42,418 nucleotides of DNA. It comes from an uncultured Bacilli bacterium. GTDB lineage: Bacteria > Bacillota_I > Bacilli_A > RF39 > UBA660. The position numbers and the translations under genes are program-made. The DNA lies in contig CALVYB010000005.1 in assembly GCA_944371955.1 (NCBI GenBank), positions 1 through 42,418 on the forward strand. The letters run 5' to 3'. Every line of letters begins with the position of its first letter. Within the stretch, counting starts at the first letter, position 1. Under the pieces are notes generated by a model, which saw only the letters and a list, made by a program, of their open reading frames with translations, was not told the DNA's origin and made no database searches. Positions 14,778 to 23,299 of the stretch are shown here, in pieces.

Positions 14778-16061
14778 ATGATAGATATTAAATTAATTAG
14801 AGAAAATAAAGATTTGGTAAAGGAAAATATTAAGAAAAAGTTTCAAGATGAGAAACTTCCATTAGTGGATGAAGTTTATGAAATGGATAAAAAAGTGCGT
14901 GAAGTACAAGTAAAGGCTGATGGTTTAAAAGCTGATAAAAATCGTATGAGTGGCGAAATTGGAAATTTAATGAAAGATGGCAAGAAAGGCGAGGCTGATG
15001 AAATTAAAGCAAAAATTGCTGCTATGGCCGATGAAATTAAAGAGCTAGAAGCTGAGCAAGAAAAGCTTTCTCGAGAAATAAAAGATCGTATGATGGTAAT
15101 TCCACAAATTATGGATTCTTCAGTTCCGATTGGTAAAGATGATAGCGAAAATGTTGAGGTTCAAAAATTTGGAGATCCTGTAGTTCCAGATCATGAAATA
15201 CCATACCATGCTGATATTATTGAAAGATTACATGGAATGGATAAAGATGCTGCTGGTAGAACTAGTGGACAGGGCTTTTATTATTTACTTGGAGATATTG
15301 CTAGACTTCATGAAGCAGTTCTTGCATATGCTAGAGATTTTATGATTGACGCTGGATTTACTTATGCTATTCCACCATTTATGATTCATAGTGATGTTGT
15401 TACAGGCGTAATGTCTTTCCCAGAAATGGAAGCTATGATGTATAAAATTGAAGGAGAAGATTTATATTTAATAGGAACTAGTGAACATTCTATGATTGGT
15501 AAATTTAAAGATCAAATTATTAAGGATAGTGAATTACCTATTCATATGACAAGTTATTCTCCTTGTTTCCGTAAGGAAGGTGGCTCTCATGGATTAGAAG
15601 AAAGAGGACTTTATCGTGTTCACCAATTTGAAAAGCAAGAAATGATTGTTATTTGCGAACCTGAAGAATCTATGGATTGGTATGAAAAAATGTGGAAATT
15701 AACAGTAGATTTCTTTAGAAGTTTAGATGTTCCTGTTAGACAGCTTGAATGTTGTAGTGGTGATCTTGCTGATTTAAAAGTAAAATCTTGTGATGTTGAG
15801 GCTTGGAGCCCGAGACAAAAGAAATATTTTGAAGTGGGAAGCTGTTCTAATTTAGGAGATGCACAAGCTAGACGTTTGGGAATCCGTAAAAAAGGTGAGA
15901 AAGGTACTTACTTCTTACATACTTTAAATAATACTGTTGTTGCTACTCCTCGTGGATTAATTGCTTTAATTGAAAATAATTATCAAGAAGATGGAAGTAT
16001 TAAAATTCCTAAAGCATTACAACCTTATATGGGTGGTAAATCTATTATTAAACCAGAATAA
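14778..16061 (+). CDS. serS: Seryl-tRNA synthetase
   Basis: A class II aminoacyl-tRNA synthetase charging tRNA-Ser (427 aa, normal length). The N-terminal 100 residues are the long antiparallel coiled coil that clamps the tRNA arm, starting MIDIKLIRENKD. The catalytic core shows motif 2 (CFRKEGGSHGLEERGLYRVH, ATP and serine binding) and motif 3 (near NTVVATPRGLIALIENN). The TSEHS-type serine-binding loop appears as GTSEHSMIG. AAAGAGGTATAG is the ribosome site. It is the second gene of the T-box operon and ends in a strong terminator. Confidence 0.97.
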   Translation: MIDIKLIRENKDLVKENIKKKFQDEKLPLVDEVYEMDKKVREVQVKADGLKADKNRMSGEIGNLMKDGKKGEADEIKAKIAAMADEIKELEAEQEKLSREIKDRMMVIPQIMDSSVPIGKDDSENVEVQKFGDPVVPDHEIPYHADIIERLHGMDKDAAGRTSGQGFYYLLGDIARLHEAVLAYARDFMIDAGFTYAIPPFMIHSDVVTGVMSFPEMEAMMYKIEGEDLYLIGTSEHSMIGKFKDQIIKDSELPIHMTSYSPCFRKEGGSHGLEERGLYRVHQFEKQEMIVICEPEESMDWYEKMWKLTVDFFRSLDVPVRQLECCSGDLADLKVKSCDVEAWSPRQKKYFEVGSCSNLGDAQARRLGIRKKGEKGTYFLHTLNNTVVATPRGLIALIENNYQEDGSIKIPKALQPYMGGKSIIKPE

Positions 16062-16090
16062 AAGAAATATGATAGTATATTTCTTTTTTT
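16061..16090 (+). terminator. Intrinsic terminator of serS
   Basis: AAAGAAATAT (16061-16070) pairs with ATATTTCTTT (16077-16086) around a GATAGT loop, followed by more T. Confidence 0.85.
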
Positions 16091-16118
16091 ATTTGTACAT
16101 ATTATTAGTGGTGATAAA

Positions 16119-16256
16119 ATGAAAGATGAAAAAAGATGTGAAGTTATTAGTGTGGAAAGTGGTATGAAAAACATTTATATAGATAGTAATTCTCAAGAGG
16201 GAAAACTGTTGATTGAAGTGGTAGAAAAACATTCCACTATGAAAGATACTAAATAG
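16119..16256 (+). CDS. Possible small protein (45 aa)
   Basis: An ATG ORF of 45 codons fills part of the 274-base gap between serS and the flavoprotein gene. GGTGATAA precedes the ATG at a workable distance. The protein begins MKDEKRCEVISVESG and ends KHSTMKDTK, is charged, has no membrane helix and shows an alternating pattern (KNIYIDSNSQEGKLLIEVVE) suggestive of a small beta-sheet fold. Codon use is like that of neighbours. I do not recognise it, and chance cannot be excluded at this size. Confidence 0.5.
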   Translation: MKDEKRCEVISVESGMKNIYIDSNSQEGKLLIEVVEKHSTMKDTK

Positions 16257-16335
16257 AAAAGTTGACTTTGGTGTTTATTATTTGTTTGACTTCTTTCTTG
16301 TTTTGGGGCTAAAATATGATTAATAAGGAAGAAGA

Positions 16336-17496
16336 ATGAGTATTATGTCTAGAGAATTTTGTTATGATGTGGTTATCATTGGTGGTGGCCCAAGTGGTAG
16401 CGCTTGTGGTATTGAACTTCAAAAAAAGAAAAAAAGTTGTTGTATTTTGGATAAAGCAACTTTTCCGCGTGATAAGGTTTGTGGAGGATTGTTACCAGAA
16501 AAAACGATTCATTTATTGCATGAACTTATTCCTGAGAAAACGGTTGAAGAGATAAAAAAAGATGTTATGATTGATTGTAGTAAATCTATTTCTTTTTATT
16601 ATAATACGGAATTTCAAGTCCGATCTTCTTTGCAAACAGAATTTATCATTACAGAACGTAAATTTTTTGATAATTATTTGATTGACTATTATAAAAGTCT
16701 TGGTGGAGTCATTTATGAAGGTGTTAAAATTCAACATATTGATTTTGTTAAAAAGAAGATTTATTTAGTAGATGGAACTATTTATCAATATCAATATTTG
16801 GTTGCTGCTGATGGAGTAAATAGTTATGTTAGAAGACAATTACCAGTAAAAAAATTTCAGAATGTCTTTTTTGTAGAATATGATATTAAAAAAGAAGATT
16901 TTAATCATAATAGCGATTTAACGTTTTTTGTGTATCAAGGAAAACAATTAGGTTGGAGTTTTCCTAAAGGAAAATATTATAATGTAGGATTAGGTTTTCC
17001 AAAGTATGAATCCAATGCAATTGAAATTACAAAAGCTTTTATGTCGGAAATAGGAGTTAAAAATTTAGAAAGATACTCTAGAAAAGGAGCACAATTGCCT
17101 AATTTAACTATAGTAAAGCCTTATTGGAAAAATCAAGTTTTATTTGTAGGGGATGCTGGTAGTTTTTCAGAACCTATGACAGGCGAAGGAATTTATCAAG
17201 CTTTATATTCTGGAAGAATGGCTGCTTTTAGTATTTTAAACGGAAAAAATGTTGCAAAAAAATATGCGAAACTTACTAAAACTCTTCGGCAATCTAAACG
17301 AGTATTGTCTTTGTTTCAGAAAAAATTATTTAGTCATTATAATCAAGTATTTAAACGATTAAAAAAACATCCTTATTCTATTCATAAGGTTGTTGATGGT
17401 CATATTGGTAAGAGACTGTTTAATTATTCTAATTTAATTACATTTTTCTTGTCATATAAATTATTTAGAGATGAATGGTATAAAAAAAGAAAATGA
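16336..17496 (+). CDS. FAD-dependent oxidoreductase, geranylgeranyl reductase (GGR) family
   Basis: A flavoprotein (386 aa). The N-terminal Rossmann motif VVIIGGGPSGSACGIEL binds FAD, and KVCGGLLPEKT matches the conserved GGR-family segment after the second strand. LFVGDAGSFSEPMTGEGIYQAL is the second FAD contact with the GD motif and the PxTGEGI signature. Relatives reduce prenyl double bonds or hydroxylate quinones and lipids. In Firmicutes many are of unknown substrate, so I do not name one. The C-terminal 80 residues are basic and may associate with the membrane. AGGAAG lies before ATG 16336. It is monocistronic. Confidence 0.85.
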   Translation: MSIMSREFCYDVVIIGGGPSGSACGIELQKKKKSCCILDKATFPRDKVCGGLLPEKTIHLLHELIPEKTVEEIKKDVMIDCSKSISFYYNTEFQVRSSLQTEFIITERKFFDNYLIDYYKSLGGVIYEGVKIQHIDFVKKKIYLVDGTIYQYQYLVAADGVNSYVRRQLPVKKFQNVFFVEYDIKKEDFNHNSDLTFFVYQGKQLGWSFPKGKYYNVGLGFPKYESNAIEITKAFMSEIGVKNLERYSRKGAQLPNLTIVKPYWKNQVLFVGDAGSFSEPMTGEGIYQALYSGRMAAFSILNGKNVAKKYAKLTKTLRQSKRVLSLFQKKLFSHYNQVFKRLKKHPYSIHKVVDGHIGKRLFNYSNLITFFLSYKLFRDEWYKKRK

Positions 17497-17510
17497 TTTT
17501 GTATGGTATT

Positions 17511-17550
17511 GACAAATAGGTCTATATATAGACTTATTTGTCTTTTTTTA
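17511..17550 (+). terminator. Long intrinsic terminator after the flavoprotein gene
   Basis: A near-palindrome: GACAAATA plus GTCTATA pairs with TATAGAC plus TATTTGTC (17511-17542) with one internal G/T mismatch, then T7. The remaining gap to 17723 holds no gene I can support. Confidence 0.88.
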
Positions 17551-17723
17551 TACCTATAATTTATTTTTTGATATGGGATTCTTCTAGATTAGATAGTTAT
17601 GTTATCTTTTACAAGTATTATTGACCAAATTTTAGTAATTTATATTAAAGTGTAATATATCATAATGATTTAGTTTCTTATTGTTTTCTTTTGTGTTATG
17701 ATTAATATAGTAGAGGTGGTTTC

Positions 17724-18779
17724 ATGGAGGCGTTAGATAATAAGTGTCCAAGTTGTGGAGCAACAATTAAATTTTCTCCTAAAGAACAGAAATGGACATG
17801 TGAATATTGTGGTAGTAAATTTACCTTAGAAGAGATGCAGCAACATAAAAATGCTAGTAGTAAAGAGGTAAATGATATAAAAGTAGAGAAAAAAGATGTG
17901 GTTCTAGAAACAGCTGATGTTTATCGTTGTAAAGGTTGTGGAGCAGAAATTATAGCAGATGCTAATACTACAGCTACTTTTTGTGTTTACTGTGGAAATA
18001 CAGCTATTTTAAGGGAAAAAATACAAAATAGTAGAGTCCCGGATTTAATTATTCCGTTTAAAAAAGTTAAAGCAGATGCTACTGTTGCGTTTGAAAAGTT
18101 GGTAAAGCATAGGCCGTTAGTTCCTAAGTCTTTTAAAAGTAAGAATAATATTGAGAAGATTACGGGAATTTATATTCCATTTTGGGCTTATGATTTTGAT
18201 GTGAGTGGTACAGCTGAGTTTCGGGGTACTGATATTCAGACTTGGAGTGATTTTAGAAATCGTTATACTAAAACGGATCGTTTTTCAGTTGTTTGTGATG
18301 GTACTATGCATTATGACAAAGTGTTGGCTGATGGTTCTTCTAGATTTCCAGATGATTTGATGGATTCTTTAGAGCCTTTTGAATATAAAGATTTAGTTGT
18401 TTATAATCATGCTTTTTTATCTGGATTTCTATCTGAAAAATATGATGTATTGGAAGATGATGCAGAACTTAGAGCTAAAACTCGGACAGAAAAGACTTCC
18501 CTTTCTTTATTGCAAGAGAATGTTAAGCATCAACAGTCTACTCTTCTTAAACATAATTTGTCAATTAATAAACATCATTCTAACTATATTTTATTACCTG
18601 TTTTTATGGTTAATATTAAATATCATGATAAAATGTATACTTTTGCGATGAATGGTCAAACAGGGAAGATTGTTGGAGATTTGCCATTAGGAATTAAGGA
18701 AACTGTATTTTGGAGTGCTATCATTTTCTTGTCTTGTTTTGTTGTTTGTATTTTATTATATTTAGGAGGTATCATATGA
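17724..18779 (+). CDS. Zinc-ribbon membrane-anchored protein, YdjG-like
   Basis: A 351-aa protein with two zinc ribbons: CPSCGATIKFSPKEQKWTC with CEYCG (residues 8-30) and CKGCGAEIIADANTTATFC with CVYCG (about 72-93). Next comes a soluble domain (FKKVKADATVAFEKL, GIYIPFWAYDFDVSG) and a C-terminal helix at about residues 328-348. In B. subtilis, ydjG-ydjH-ydjI follow pspA and their products form a membrane complex that recruits PspA. The next two genes match YdjH and YdjI, so this is the YdjG equivalent. The start follows AGAGGTGG; the stop overlaps the next start by four bases. Confidence 0.82.
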   Translation: MEALDNKCPSCGATIKFSPKEQKWTCEYCGSKFTLEEMQQHKNASSKEVNDIKVEKKDVVLETADVYRCKGCGAEIIADANTTATFCVYCGNTAILREKIQNSRVPDLIIPFKKVKADATVAFEKLVKHRPLVPKSFKSKNNIEKITGIYIPFWAYDFDVSGTAEFRGTDIQTWSDFRNRYTKTDRFSVVCDGTMHYDKVLADGSSRFPDDLMDSLEPFEYKDLVVYNHAFLSGFLSEKYDVLEDDAELRAKTRTEKTSLSLLQENVKHQQSTLLKHNLSINKHHSNYILLPVFMVNIKYHDKMYTFAMNGQTGKIVGDLPLGIKETVFWSAIIFLSCFVVCILLYLGGII

Positions 18780-19681
18780 AAAAAATTAGATATTTTCTTC
18801 TAACTGTTATTCTGTTTGTTTTTTGTATCATACCGGTTTATGCTAGTACTAACACTTTTACTAGAACGGAGGATAATTTGTTGATTTCTTCCGATATTAC
18901 AGTCACTAGTCAAAATTTAGATAATATTCTAAATACACCAGCAATTGATGCTAGTGAAAAGATTTATGATTTTGCTGATTTGTTAACACCATCTGAAGAA
19001 GAAGAAATTTATCAACAAGTAAATCAATTTATTAATAAAACTAATTTTGATTTAGCAATTGTTACTATAAATGATAATAATAAATTGAGTGCTATGGAAT
19101 ATGCTGATGATTTTTATGATTACAATGATTTTGGAACGGATGCTGAATATAGTGGTATTTTATTTCTTATTGATATGGATACACGAGAGATATATATGTC
19201 AACTACTGGTAAGGCAATTGCTATGTACAGTGATTCTCGAATTGATATGACATTAGATGCAATTTATCAAGAATTTAGCGAGCGTCATTATATGCAAGGT
19301 ATTACAAAGTTTGTGACAATTATTGAAAATTATGATACAATGGGTTTACCTAGTAATAAAGATAGTAAATATGCAATTAGTGATACTGGGGAGATTTATC
19401 GTGAATTTCCTTGGCTTATTGTTTTAGGAGCACCTTTGGCAATTACTATTATCGTTATAGGAATTATGATTCATAAAAACAAATTAGTTAGAGTTGCTAC
19501 TTCTTCTCGGGAGTATTTAGATAAAGATTCTTTAAAAATGAGAGTTGTGAGTGATCGATTAATTTCTACCAATACTGTTGCTGTTCCACTTTCTACTAGT
19601 AGCAGTAGTGGTGGTGGTGGAAGTTCTCATCATTCAGGAAGTAGTGGGCGAAGCCATGGCGGTGGAGGACATCGTTTTTAA
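18776..19681 (+). CDS. TPM-domain membrane protein, YdjH-like
   Basis: A 301-aa protein with an N-terminal signal or anchor helix (residues 5-24, ending PVYA). A TPM domain follows (KIYDFADLLTPSEEEEIYQQ, NFDLAIVTINDN, GILFLIDMDTREIYMSTTGKA), then a second membrane helix near residues 216-236 and a Ser/Gly/His-rich tail ending SHGGGGHRF. TPM domains bind metals or act as phosphatases in other systems; no activity is claimed here. ATGA overlap with the upstream YdjG-like gene shows translational coupling. It matches YdjH by domain order and position. Confidence 0.85.
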   Translation: MKKIRYFLLTVILFVFCIIPVYASTNTFTRTEDNLLISSDITVTSQNLDNILNTPAIDASEKIYDFADLLTPSEEEEIYQQVNQFINKTNFDLAIVTINDNNKLSAMEYADDFYDYNDFGTDAEYSGILFLIDMDTREIYMSTTGKAIAMYSDSRIDMTLDAIYQEFSERHYMQGITKFVTIIENYDTMGLPSNKDSKYAISDTGEIYREFPWLIVLGAPLAITIIVIGIMIHKNKLVRVATSSREYLDKDSLKMRVVSDRLISTNTVAVPLSTSSSSGGGGSSHHSGSSGRSHGGGGHRF

Positions 19682-19702
19682 TAATGAAAGAGAGGTATTT
19701 TT

Positions 19703-20899
19703 ATGGGTTTAATTAAAGCGGCTGTAGCTGCAGTGGGAAGTACGTTGCATGATCAATGGAAAGATTATATTCGTTGTGAGGATTTGGGACAAGATATTTT
19801 GATGAAAAAAGTATCTACCCCTAACGGAGTTATTTCTAAAAATAGTGCTATTCAGGTTGCACCTGGACAAATTGCTGTAGTTTTCCAAAATGGTCAAATT
19901 TTGGATGCTACTGCAGAGCCTGGTATATTTACTTTTGATGAATCTACATCTCCATCTTTTTTTGCAGGACAATTTGGTGCTGTGTTTAAAGAAATGTGGG
20001 GAAGATTTACTTATAATGGTGGAACTTTTAAAGAGCAGGCAGTATTTTATATTAATGCTAAAGAGATTATGGATAATAAATTTGGAACGCCAGCACCAAT
20101 TCCGTTTCAAGATTGGTCTCATCCAATCCCTAATCAAATGACGGGTTCTATGAGTCCACTTCGTGTAGAAGTTAAATGTTTTGGTAAATACACTTTTAAA
20201 ATTAGTGATCCAGCAGTGTTTATGTCTCGTGTAGCAGGAACTGCAGAAGAATATCGAAAAGATGAGTTGTGCGAACAAATGCGTTCGGAAGTTATTGGGG
20301 CTTTTCAAAATGTCTTAAACGAGTTAGGAAATTCTGAACATAAAACTCCAGTATTAGAGTTACCAAGTAGTACAGATGAAATTAAGAAAGTCATGGATGA
20401 AAAAGTATTTGATCAACCAATCCGTGATCGCGGATTAAATATTGTTGGTTTTGTTGTTGAATCTGTTACTTTAGATGATGAATCTAATCAAAAAATCGAT
20501 AATTATGAATTATCTTCTAATCAATTTATGCAACAAGGAACACTTGTTGGTGCTTACGCCAATGCGGTTCAAGATGCTGCTAAAAATGAAGCTGGTGCGA
20601 TGAATGGATTCTTAGGTGTCGGTATGATGAATATGGCTTCTGGTGGTATGATGGGTGGTGTCGTAACTAATGCTAGCAATCCGCAAGCTGCTCCAGGAAA
20701 TACACAAGTATATGATCCTTATGCTAATCAGGCAGCACAACAGTTAGATCAAGCTAGAGCAGTAGCTGCTAATCAAGCAGCTTCACAACAACCTCCACAA
20801 CAATCATCTCCTGTTCAAGGAGGTAATTTCTGCCCTAGTTGTGGTACGCCTTCTAATGGAGGTAATTTCTGTACTAATTGTGGTACTAAATTGAAGTAA
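19703..20899 (+). CDS. SPFH-domain protein with C-terminal zinc ribbon, YdjI-like
   Basis: A 398-aa protein related to YdjI, often annotated virion core protein or SPFH protein. The N-terminal half is a stomatin/flotillin-like domain (AIQVAPGQIAVVFQNGQILD, EPGIFTFDE, RDRGLNIVGFVVESVTLDD). A Gly/Met-rich stretch (MNGFLGVGMMNMASGGMMGG) and a Gln/Ala-rich linker lead to a zinc ribbon with two CPSCG/CTNCG pairs at the C-terminus. Expected role: cytoplasmic-face membrane scaffold with the two upstream proteins. There is no pspA beside it. AGAGAGG precedes the ATG. It is the last gene of the operon. Confidence 0.87.
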   Translation: MGLIKAAVAAVGSTLHDQWKDYIRCEDLGQDILMKKVSTPNGVISKNSAIQVAPGQIAVVFQNGQILDATAEPGIFTFDESTSPSFFAGQFGAVFKEMWGRFTYNGGTFKEQAVFYINAKEIMDNKFGTPAPIPFQDWSHPIPNQMTGSMSPLRVEVKCFGKYTFKISDPAVFMSRVAGTAEEYRKDELCEQMRSEVIGAFQNVLNELGNSEHKTPVLELPSSTDEIKKVMDEKVFDQPIRDRGLNIVGFVVESVTLDDESNQKIDNYELSSNQFMQQGTLVGAYANAVQDAAKNEAGAMNGFLGVGMMNMASGGMMGGVVTNASNPQAAPGNTQVYDPYANQAAQQLDQARAVAANQAASQQPPQQSSPVQGGNFCPSCGTPSNGGNFCTNCGTKLK

Positions 20900-20917
20900 G
20901 TTTATAAGAATGTTAAT

Positions 20918-20942
20918 AGAAGTCTTTCTTGGCTTCTTTTTA
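20918..20942 (+). terminator. Intrinsic terminator of the ydjGHI-like operon
   Basis: AGAAGTC (20918-20924) pairs with GGCTTCT (20931-20937), including one G-U pair, followed by a T-rich tract. Confidence 0.65.
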
Positions 20943-21055
20943 TTTGGTAATTTTTCACATAATATTAATCCTTGCGTTCTTTCTTTTTAATAAATTATTT
21001 TAGTATAAGAATTTGTTTTTAGGTCAAATTATAAATAAGTATAGGGGATGATAAT

Positions 21056-21084
21056 TTGACAAAAAGAGAACCTTATGATAAAAT
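21056..21084 (+). promoter_or_regulatory. Strong sigma-A promoter for the ankyrin-like gene
   Basis: A perfect TTGACA (21056-21061), a 17-bp spacer and TAAAAT (21079-21084). It overlaps a TTG-initiated in-frame extension, which I therefore reject as coding. Confidence 0.85.
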
Positions 21085-21118
21085 ATATAACTGTCACATA
21101 AACAGAGAGGTGTTATAC

Positions 21119-21814
21119 ATGTTTTATGATGAAAAGCAAGCGCTTCGAGCTTGTGAAGAGGAACCATCCCTGATTTTTGAATTAATTAAAGAAGGGTACT
21201 ATCATTTAGTGGATGAACTTATTTCTAAAAATAAGGTAGATATTAATACAGTTGATGTCGCTGGTAATGATGTTGTAGCTCGATTACTTAAGGCAAAACA
21301 ATATGATTTAGTTTTAAAATTTATTCGTAAACGTAATTGGAATGCTAATCATCAAAACTCAGATGGCAATACACTTGGTCATCTACTTGTGAAAGATACT
21401 GCTGTTTCAGCTTTGAAAGTATTAGAGCATCTAATAAAGAGTCAGAAATATTTATTAAATATTAAAAATAAGAATGGTGCAACTGTTTTGGATCTTGCTA
21501 TTCATAATCAGAGTGCTTTTCAAGCGTTGAAAATATTAGAAGAAAAACGTTTTAATAACATTGATGTTTTGTCATTTAAACAGCTATATCAGTTATGTAT
21601 TAAAAATAATTATTATGGTAAGTATTCTAAATTAACAAATTTAGAAAATATTGTTGATAGTTTAGAAAAAAAAGAAAACTTGGTTCCTAGTATGAATGAA
21701 TTATTAAATAAGATTGTTGATAATTTAGAATTAATTAAAAATGATTTGATGAAGGGGAAATTTTCTCTGTTGGATCAAATGATTAATACTTCATTAGAAG
21801 AAAGTGTGTTATAA
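21119..21814 (+). CDS. Ankyrin-repeat-like protein (231 aa)
   Basis: A cytoplasmic protein with about four degenerate ankyrin-like helix-turn-helix units between residues 20 and 145: VDINTVDVAGNDVVARLL, NANHQNSDGNTLGHLL and LNIKNKNGATVLDLAI show the Asn/Asp-x-x-Gly-x-T/N-x-L/H pattern spaced about 35 residues apart. The C-terminal 80 residues are charged and helical. There is no membrane helix or enzyme motif; a protein-binding role is inferred. The start at 21119 follows GAGAGGTG; the perfect promoter upstream sets the transcript start just before it. Confidence 0.78.
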   Translation: MFYDEKQALRACEEEPSLIFELIKEGYYHLVDELISKNKVDINTVDVAGNDVVARLLKAKQYDLVLKFIRKRNWNANHQNSDGNTLGHLLVKDTAVSALKVLEHLIKSQKYLLNIKNKNGATVLDLAIHNQSAFQALKILEEKRFNNIDVLSFKQLYQLCIKNNYYGKYSKLTNLENIVDSLEKKENLVPSMNELLNKIVDNLELIKNDLMKGKFSLLDQMINTSLEESVL

Positions 21815-21836
21815 GAGGAAGATTTCCTCTTTTTTG
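21814..21836 (+). terminator. Intrinsic terminator of the ankyrin-like gene
   Basis: AGAGGAA (21814-21820) pairs with TTCCTCT (21824-21830) with a GAT loop, then T5. The stem starts at the stop codon. Confidence 0.85.
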
Positions 21837-21849
21837 TTTTATACTTTTG

Positions 21850-21858
21850 TGGTATAAT
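21850..21858 (+). promoter_or_regulatory. Extended -10 promoter for miaB
   Basis: TGG followed by TATAAT (21853-21858), 26 bases before ATG 21884. No good -35 at the usual distance. Confidence 0.5.
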
Positions 21859-21883
21859 TTTTGTTGATTTGTGAGGTGGTATT

Positions 21884-23299
21884 ATGCATTTACCTGATTT
21901 TAAAGAAGCTAGGACTAGAGATATTCGTCCTTATAAAAGAGTTGAATTTAAGGAAGATGATGCAGTAAAAAATAAATATCAAGGAAAGACTTTTTATTTA
22001 AAAACTTATGGATGTCAAATGAATGAACATGATAGTGAAAATATAGAGGCCTTGCTTACATTTTTAGGATTTTCTAAAGTTAATAGTTATATGGATGCTG
22101 ATTTAGTGTTGCTAAATACTTGTTCTATTCGTGAAAATGCTCATAATAAAGCTTTTGGAATGCTTGGAAGACTTAAACATTTGAAACAGGAGAAGAAAGA
22201 TTTAATTGTTGGAATGTGTGGGTGTATGGCTCAAGAATCAAGTGTAGTTGATTCGATTCTTAAAGATTATAAATGGGTTAACTTTGTATTTGGTACTCAT
22301 AATATGTATCAATTACCTACTATTATAGATAAAGCCATTGAAGAGAATAAACAACAAATTGAAGTCTTTTCTCGTGAAGGTGATTTGATTGAAGGGTTAC
22401 CTGTTCTTCGAGTTAATGATTATAAGGCTTATGTTAACATTATTTATGGTTGTAATAAGTTCTGTACTTATTGTATAGTACCATATACAAGAGGACGTGA
22501 AAGAAGTCGTTTAAAAGAAGATGTTTTAGAAGAAGTTCAAAAATTAGTTAATGATGGTTATAAAGAAGTTACTTTACTTGGTCAAAATGTCAATGCTTAT
22601 GGTAAGGATTTGTATGATGATTATACTATGGCTAATTTATTGGAAGATGTTGCTAAAATGGGAATTCCTAGAATTCGTTTTACAACGTCTCATCCTTGGG
22701 ATTTTACAGATGAAATGATAGACGTTATAGCTCAATATCCTAATATTATGCCTAGTGTTCATTTGCCAGTTCAAAGTGGTTCTAGTCGCATTTTAAAGTT
22801 AATGGGGCGCAGATATACCAAAGAAAGCTATCTAGAATTATTCCATAAAATTAAAGATAAAATTCCAGGGGTTGCCATTTCTACAGATATCATTGTAGGA
22901 TTTCCTGGTGAAACTGAGGAAGACTTTTTAGAAACTTTAGATTTAGTTCGTGAATGTCAGTATGATAATGCTTTTACTTTTATCTTTTCTAAACGAGAGG
23001 GAACTCCCGCTTGTAGATTAGCAGATCCGGTTCCTCTAAAAGAAAAAGAAGAACGTCTTCAGAGATTAAATGAAGTTGTTAACCATTATTTCTTAGAAAA
23101 TAATAAAAAACTTGTCGGAAAACAACTTGAAGTTTTAGTTGAAGGTATTTCTGATAAAAAGAATATGTATTATGGGTATAGTGCAACTAATAAATTAATT
23201 AATTTTTCTAGTCAAAGAGATCTTACTCCAGGAGATTTAGTTGTAGTAACAATAGAAGATGCTAAAACTTGGAGTTTGGATGGTGCAGCAGTTGAATAA
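21884..23299 (+). CDS. miaB: tRNA-2-methylthio-N6-dimethylallyladenosine synthase
   Basis: A radical-SAM methylthiotransferase acting on A37 of tRNAs that read UNN codons (471 aa). The N-terminal UPF0004 domain starts KTYGCQMNEHDSENIEALL and holds three cluster cysteines, including LLNTCSIRENA and GMCGCMAQ. The radical-SAM cluster motif is YGCNKFCTYCIVPYTRGRE (CxxxCxxC). A C-terminal TRAM domain (LVGKQLEVLVEGISDK onward) binds tRNA. GTGAGGTGG is the ribosome site. It overlaps ricA by 20 bases, the same order as the Bacillus ymcB-ymcA pair. Confidence 0.95.
   Translation: MHLPDFKEARTRDIRPYKRVEFKEDDAVKNKYQGKTFYLKTYGCQMNEHDSENIEALLTFLGFSKVNSYMDADLVLLNTCSIRENAHNKAFGMLGRLKHLKQEKKDLIVGMCGCMAQESSVVDSILKDYKWVNFVFGTHNMYQLPTIIDKAIEENKQQIEVFSREGDLIEGLPVLRVNDYKAYVNIIYGCNKFCTYCIVPYTRGRERSRLKEDVLEEVQKLVNDGYKEVTLLGQNVNAYGKDLYDDYTMANLLEDVAKMGIPRIRFTTSHPWDFTDEMIDVIAQYPNIMPSVHLPVQSGSSRILKLMGRRYTKESYLELFHKIKDKIPGVAISTDIIVGFPGETEEDFLETLDLVRECQYDNAFTFIFSKREGTPACRLADPVPLKEKEERLQRLNEVVNHYFLENNKKLVGKQLEVLVEGISDKKNMYYGYSATNKLINFSSQRDLTPGDLVVVTIEDAKTWSLDGAAVE

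Noticed and set aside
19709-20308. A 199-codon minus-strand open frame opposite the YdjI-like gene
   Set aside because: It lies fully inside a clear plus-strand SPFH gene, is Cys/Ser/Phe-rich as expected for an antisense shadow, and has no ribosome site or family motif.
21056-21118. TTG-initiated extension of the ankyrin-like protein
   Set aside because: The TTG is the first base triplet of a perfect -35 hexamer, and the ATG at 21119 has its own ribosome site.
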